Source: Alphaproteobacteria bacterium (lineage in GTDB: Bacteria > Pseudomonadota > Alphaproteobacteria > Rhizobiales > Aestuariivirgaceae). Taken from it: a stretch of 9,656 nt of DNA. Of this stretch, positions 6,781-9,656 are shown piece by piece. The stretch spans positions 5,481-15,136 of the forward strand of contig VAZZ01000318.1 in assembly GCA_005884715.1 (NCBI GenBank). The letters are read 5' to 3'. Below the pieces are notes generated by a model. That model was given only the letters and a program-made list of their open reading frames with translations, ran no database searches and had not been told where the DNA came from. The translations under genes were made by a program, and so were the position numbers. Numbering within the stretch: position 1 is the stretch's first letter; each line of letters opens with the position of its first letter.

Positions 6781-6801
6781 TGCAAAGACCATGCCTTTGC
6801 A
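6781..6801. repeat. Inverted repeat TGCAAAG/CTTTGCA overlapping a -35 box
   Basis: Perfect 7-bp arms are separated by seven bases. The right arm overlaps the -35 hexamer (6797-6802) of the likely promoter of the moxR remnant. This is where a repressor operator would be expected; the binding protein is unknown. Confidence 0.4.
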
Positions 6802-6825
6802 GTTGCAGGCAGGCGGAGCTAATAC
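6797..6825 (+). promoter_or_regulatory. Sigma70-like promoter for the moxR remnant
   Basis: TTGCAG (6797-6802), a 17-base spacer and TAATAC (6820-6825) form a good promoter. Transcription would begin near 6832, about 21 bases before the ATG, and an AGAGG ribosome site lies five bases before that ATG. The control region thus looks intact although the gene is broken. Confidence 0.5.
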
Positions 6826-6852
6826 GGTTCTTGATGAAAACAAGAGGTTGCC

Positions 6853-7607
6853 ATGCATTTTGAGGGCACCAAGGACTATGTCGCGACGGGTGATCTCACC
6901 ATGGCGGTGAACGCCGCAGTCATTCTCGAACGTCCGCTTCTCGTCAAGGGCGAACCCGGTACCGGAAAGACGGTGCTCGCCCATGAAGTCGCTAGCGCTC
7001 TCGCCACCCCGCTGATCGAATGGCGTATCAAATCGAACACCAAGGCACAGCAAGGCCTCTATGAATATGACGCGGTGAGCCGGTTGCGCGATTCGCAGCT
7101 CGGCGATGCCCGCGTCCACGACATCCGCAACTATATCAGGCGCGGCAAGCTGTGGGATGCCTTCACCCATGACAGTCGCCCGGTCCTTCTCATTGATGAA
7201 ATCGACAAGGCCGATATCGAATTCCCCAACGACCTGTTGCAGGAACTCGATCGCATGGAGTTCTTCGGAGGCGCTGCTTTTTCCACTATATCAAATTTCC
7301 CGAACGCGAGACGATGCAGGCGATAATCGATGTGCACTTCCCCGGTCTCAAGGGTAGGCTCGTGCATGAGGCGCTCAACATCTTCTATGACATTCGCGAG
7401 GTGCAGGGCCTCAAGAAGAAGCCGTCCACCTCCGAGCTTCTCGACTGGATCAAGCTTCTCCTGAATGAGGACGTAACGCCGGAGACCTTGCGCGAGCGCG
7501 ATCCACGCAAGCTGATCCCGCCGCTCCATGGCGCGCTTCTGAAGAACGAGCAGGATGTATCGCTGTTCGAGAAGCTCGCTTTCATGGCAAGGCGCGAGGG
7601 AAGATAG
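6853..7607 (+). pseudogene. MoxR-type AAA+ ATPase gene, frameshifted by an internal deletion
   Basis: The first 138 codons (6853-7266) match a MoxR-family ATPase: Walker A GEPGTGKT (33-40), KAQQGLYEYDAVSRLRDSQL (64-83) and Walker B VLLIDEID (111-118), ending at DRMEFF. Two bases later the family sequence resumes in another frame (7269-7607, 112 codons) with RRCFFHYIKFP, then LKKKPSTSELLDW and LIPPLHGALLKNEQDVSLFE. The segment usually between these, about 31 residues with the V-Y-E-T-G loop and the sensor-1 S-N-N-E-K-E stretch, is absent. That implies a loss of about 91 bp, which also shifts the frame, so translation from the start stops at 7324-7326. Such ATPases act as chaperones with VWA proteins; the usual downstream VWA (CoxE-like) gene is also missing. 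Promoter and ribosome site remain. An assembly artefact is possible. Confidence 0.85.
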
Positions 7608-7647
7608 ACTCGTGCCGAGAACGACGGCTGCCGGGAGACGCTAAGGA

Positions 7648-8529
7648 TCAATCGCGCGCAACTGCCGCGAGCCATTGCCGGAAGGCGGCAACGCGCGGTT
7701 TGTTCCAGTTTGCCGACGAACCATAGACATAGTAGTTCTCGGCATCGCGACGTAGTGCCAGGTGGGGCAATGGACAGATCAGCTTGCCGGAGCTGAGCTC
7801 CTGACTGAGCAGCGTGAGATCGCCCATGGCGATGCCCTGGCCGAGCACCGCCGCCTGGATCGCCATGTCGAGCACCGGAAAGGTTTCACCGCTCATCGGA
7901 TCGACCTCATCAGCGGCATATTCAGCGATCCAGATTTTCCAGTCGCTGCGATTGGGCGTGGTATGCAGAAGATTGAATTGCGCGAGATCGGCGGGTGTCG
8001 CAATCGTCCGGTTCTTGAGCAGGCGTGGTGAGCAGACCGGCGTCATGGTGGCGGGCACCACGAGCGTGGCCTGCCATCCCTCCGGACAGTCCGGCCCGCA
8101 GCCAAAGGCCAGATCGTAGCCACCGCCGATCACATCAGGCCATTCATGGATGCCGGTCGTGATATTGACCGGGATCGCTGGATGGCTTTGCCGGAATTCG
8201 TCGAGGCGCGGAATGAGCCAACGGATCGAGAAACTCGGCTGGCTTATGAGCTTGAGTTTCGGTGCCTCGGCCGCGACATCGGCAAAGCCAGCGGCGATCG
8301 ACTTGAAGCCTTTGCTGAGCACCGGCAGCAGCTTGCGCCCATGCTCGGTCAATTCCACCTTGCGCGGGCGGCGAATGAACAGCGGCAGTCCAAGCTCTTC
8401 CTCGAGCAGTTTGACATGGCGGCTGACGGCGCCTTCGGTAACATGGAGCTCGGCCGCGGCGCGGGCAAAGCTCTGATGGCGGGCGGCCGCCTCGAAGGCG
8501 CGCAATGCATTGAGCGATGGCAGGCGCAT
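7648..8529 (-). CDS. LysR-family transcriptional regulator, GcvA-like
   Basis: This 293-residue protein opens with MRLPSLNALRAFEAAARHQS (1-20), the signature start of GcvA-like LysR regulators. A helix-turn-helix follows at about 21-42 (AAAELHVTEGAVSRHVKLLE). The effector domain runs from about 92 to 290, with the inducer-binding fold suggested by YDLAFGCG (138-145) and VLGQGIAMGDLTLL (228-241). Length is normal. The ATG 8529 has a weak AAGG site ten bases upstream. It is divergent from the DUF1127 gene, an arrangement I recall as common in Hyphomicrobiales. Its likely targets are the genes to the right (DUF1127 and the oxidoreductase); the 113-bp gap probably holds its binding sites. It converges on the moxR remnant with only 40 bp between and no clear terminator. 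Confidence 0.92.
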   Translation of the reverse strand: MRLPSLNALRAFEAAARHQSFARAAAELHVTEGAVSRHVKLLEEELGLPLFIRRPRKVELTEHGRKLLPVLSKGFKSIAAGFADVAAEAPKLKLISQPSFSIRWLIPRLDEFRQSHPAIPVNITTGIHEWPDVIGGGYDLAFGCGPDCPEGWQATLVVPATMTPVCSPRLLKNRTIATPADLAQFNLLHTTPNRSDWKIWIAEYAADEVDPMSGETFPVLDMAIQAAVLGQGIAMGDLTLLSQELSSGKLICPLPHLALRRDAENYYVYGSSANWNKPRVAAFRQWLAAVARD

Positions 8530-8577
8530 TGTAGATAAGCCTTAGTTTTCCTGGCCCTTACCCCCAGATAGCTTGCT

Positions 8578-8606
8578 TTGAATTGGAGATAAAGAGGCAG
8601 TATCTC
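8578..8606 (+). promoter_or_regulatory. Sigma70-like promoter for the DUF1127 gene
   Basis: TTGAAT (8578-8583), a 17-base spacer and TATCTC (8601-8606) suggest a start near 8613 and a 30-base leader. AGATA occurs at 8566-8570 and 8587-8591, on both sides of the -35 box, and could be part of the LysR regulator's site. Confidence 0.45.
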
Positions 8607-8642
8607 GGTCATGTGAAATCACGCCGAAAAGAGGAGGGCAAA

Positions 8643-8795
8643 ATGCACAGCACTATCGGAGCATGGATCGCCCGTCACCGTTTTCGTCGCGATCTAAGCC
8701 GGCAATTGGAGCTCGGCAATTATCTCGTCAACGATATCGGGCTCACTATCGAACAGGCCCTGAGCGAGATCAAGAAACCATTCTGGCGGGCGTGA
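8643..8795 (+). CDS. DUF1127 small arginine-rich protein
   Basis: This complete 50-residue protein has a basic N-terminal helix (R11-H-R-F-R-R-D) and the family core YLVNDIGLTIEQALSEIKKP (27-46), ending in the conserved PFWRA (46-50). It is the YjiS-like/DUF1127 family. Some alphaproteobacterial members have been reported to bind RNA and to affect stress responses, phosphate and carbon use. A role here is inference. The ATG 8643 is set by a strong AGGAGG (8632-8637) five bases upstream; a longer TTG start at 8583 lies inside the promoter and is unlikely. It is divergent from the LysR gene and may be under its control. No clear terminator follows. Confidence 0.85.
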   Translation: MHSTIGAWIARHRFRRDLSRQLELGNYLVNDIGLTIEQALSEIKKPFWRA

Positions 8796-8984
8796 CGATC
8801 TTGATCGGCCAGATTTGCCTATTGCACAAGTGGCGCGAGGAGGATCTGGCTTTCCGCAAGCATCACTCGGGACCAGTCCTGCCAAGTGCAGAGGCTTGGC
8901 ATGGCTTGGCTCTATCTTTTCATTGTCGCGGACATCGTCGGATTGAAATTCGCAGGCTAGAGTACCCGCGAAAGGAAAAAGGCG
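8796..8984 (+). other. Gap between DUF1127 and the oxidoreductase, with a possible leader or SMR remnant
   Basis: No full gene lies here. It contains a 7-bp hairpin TGCCAAG/CTTGGCA (8880-8901) and a 19-codon micro-ORF beginning at its right edge (8901-8960), described separately. Bases 8796-8879 show nothing recognisable. No clear promoter for the oxidoreductase was found, so read-through from the DUF1127 promoter is plausible. Confidence 0.4.
8901..8960 (+). pseudogene. 19-codon micro-ORF, possible remnant of a small multidrug-resistance (SMR) gene
   Basis: The frame reads MAWLYLFIVADIVGLKFAG and stops at TAG. SMR transporters of the SugE/EmrE group begin with a very similar M-A-W-L-x-L-x-I-A-G, then a G-L-K motif a little later, so this may be the stub of such a gene after a deletion of several codons. 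It has an AGAGG ribosome site six bases upstream, which lies in the loop of the hairpin at 8880-8901. It ends 24 bp before the oxidoreductase ATG. It could instead be a real leader peptide, or chance. Confidence is low because the match is short. Confidence 0.3.
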
Positions 8985-9656
8985 ATGAGAGCCGCATGGT
9001 ATGAGAGCAATGGCTCGGCCCGCGACGTATTGAGGGTCGGTGATATGCCTAAGCCCGAACCCGCCTCCGGCGAGGTTCTGGTCAGAGTGCATGTTTCGGG
9101 CGTCAATCCCTCCGACGTGAAGAGCCGCGCTGGCCGTCCGCTCGCCGGCCCCAAAGTGGTGCCCCACAGCGACGGTGCTGGAGTGATCGAAGCGGTTGGC
9201 AAGGACGTGCCGGCCGCGCGCATCGGCGAACGCGTTTGGTTGTGGAACGGGCAATGGAAGCGAGCATTGGGTACCGCCGCCGAATTCATAGCCCTTCCGG
9301 CGGAGCAGGCCGTGCGGTTGCCGGACGCAGTGGACTTCGCGGCCGGCGCTTGCCTCGGTATTCCGGCTCTGACGGCGATGCACGCGGTCAGTCTTCACGA
9401 TCCGCTCGAAGGCAAGACACTGCTGGTCACCGGCGCCGCTTCGGCCGTCGGTCACTATGCGACCCAGATCGCCACGGCACGAGGCGCACGTATCATCGGC
9501 ACCGCTTCGGCTGAAAGATCAGGCCATGCACTGGATGCCGGCGCCGTCGCGGCAATAGACTATAAGACTGAGGATGTCGTACGGCGTGTGCATGACCTCA
9601 CAAGTGGCAAGGGCGCGGATGGCATTATCGATATGGATTTTTCCTCCACCGCGGCC
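8985..9656 (+). CDS. Zinc-independent quinone oxidoreductase / MDR family enzyme, 5' part
   Basis: The first 224 codons of a gene cut by the window end (the family usually has about 320-340 residues). The GroES-like N-domain shows SGVNPSDVK (38-46), HSDGAGVIEAVG (61-72) and GERVW (81-85). The Rossmann nucleotide-binding part begins at about 142 with LLVTGAASAVGHYATQIA (146-163), the loop that binds NADPH in quinone oxidoreductases. N41 and the lack of the usual zinc-site cysteine mark it as the zinc-free type. It probably reduces quinones or enones with NADPH. The ATG at 8985 has AGGA eight bases upstream. A divergent LysR gene close by suggests regulation by it. The natural substrate is unknown. 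Confidence 0.88.
   Translation, partial: MRAAWYESNGSARDVLRVGDMPKPEPASGEVLVRVHVSGVNPSDVKSRAGRPLAGPKVVPHSDGAGVIEAVGKDVPAARIGERVWLWNGQWKRALGTAAEFIALPAEQAVRLPDAVDFAAGACLGIPALTAMHAVSLHDPLEGKTLLVTGAASAVGHYATQIATARGARIIGTASAERSGHALDAGAVAAIDYKTEDVVRRVHDLTSGKGADGIIDMDFSSTAA

Noticed and set aside
8694..9455. Long minus-strand open frame of 253 codons
   Set aside because: It is the mirror of the DUF1127 and oxidoreductase genes in high-G+C DNA; the plus-strand products have clear family motifs.
1..9656. tRNA, rRNA, CRISPR array, integrase or complete insertion sequence
   Set aside because: None was recognised: no cloverleaf-like or rRNA-like stretch, no regularly spaced repeats and no transposase or recombinase motifs in any frame.

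Overview
The window looks like chromosomal DNA of an alphaproteobacterium, most likely of the Hyphomicrobiales (Rhizobiales) type. This rests on a DksA with the alphaproteobacterial single-cysteine finger, a DUF2852 protein, a DUF1127 small protein beside a GcvA-like LysR regulator, and a MoxR-type ATPase of the kind usual in these bacteria. The genus cannot be fixed from the sequence alone. There are eleven genes or gene remnants, two of them cut by the window edges.

Left part (1-4877): three genes that all look like envelope lipid or glycan modifiers. They are the 5' end of an aspartyl/asparaginyl beta-hydroxylase (LpxO-like family, minus strand), a 679-residue membrane acyltransferase with a C-terminal SGNH domain (plus strand), and an unusual 483-residue protein in which six predicted membrane helices are fused to a SAM-dependent methyltransferase resembling mycobacterial phthiotriol dimycocerosate methyltransferases. 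G+C is visibly lower here than further right, intergenic gaps are long, and a direct repeat of about 57 bp (roughly 50 identical positions) brackets the acyltransferase. This part reads as an accessory, possibly acquired, surface-modification region. The 736 bp between the acyltransferase and the methyltransferase hold no convincing gene.

Middle (4878-6852): a bidirectional terminator separates the methyltransferase from a minus-strand series read in the order dksA, TetR regulator, DUF2852 membrane protein. dksA has a good sigma70-like promoter. The gap upstream of dksA is full of small palindromes and also carries a promoter for the divergent moxR remnant.

Right part (6853-9656): the moxR-type ATPase gene is broken by an internal deletion of about 91 bp. 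The deletion removes the sensor-1 segment and shifts the frame. The VWA (CoxE-like) partner gene usual downstream is missing, and a convergent LysR-family gene lies there instead. Divergent from lysR are a 50-residue DUF1127 gene, a 19-codon micro-ORF that may be the remnant of a small multidrug-resistance transporter, and the start of a zinc-independent quinone oxidoreductase/MDR gene cut by the window end. This resembles a regulator with its divergent stress or metabolic target genes. No RNA gene, CRISPR array, complete insertion sequence or replication origin was seen. I do not see a clear new multi-gene system. The best leads are the membrane-methyltransferase fusion, the repeat-bracketed acyltransferase and the moxR deletion.
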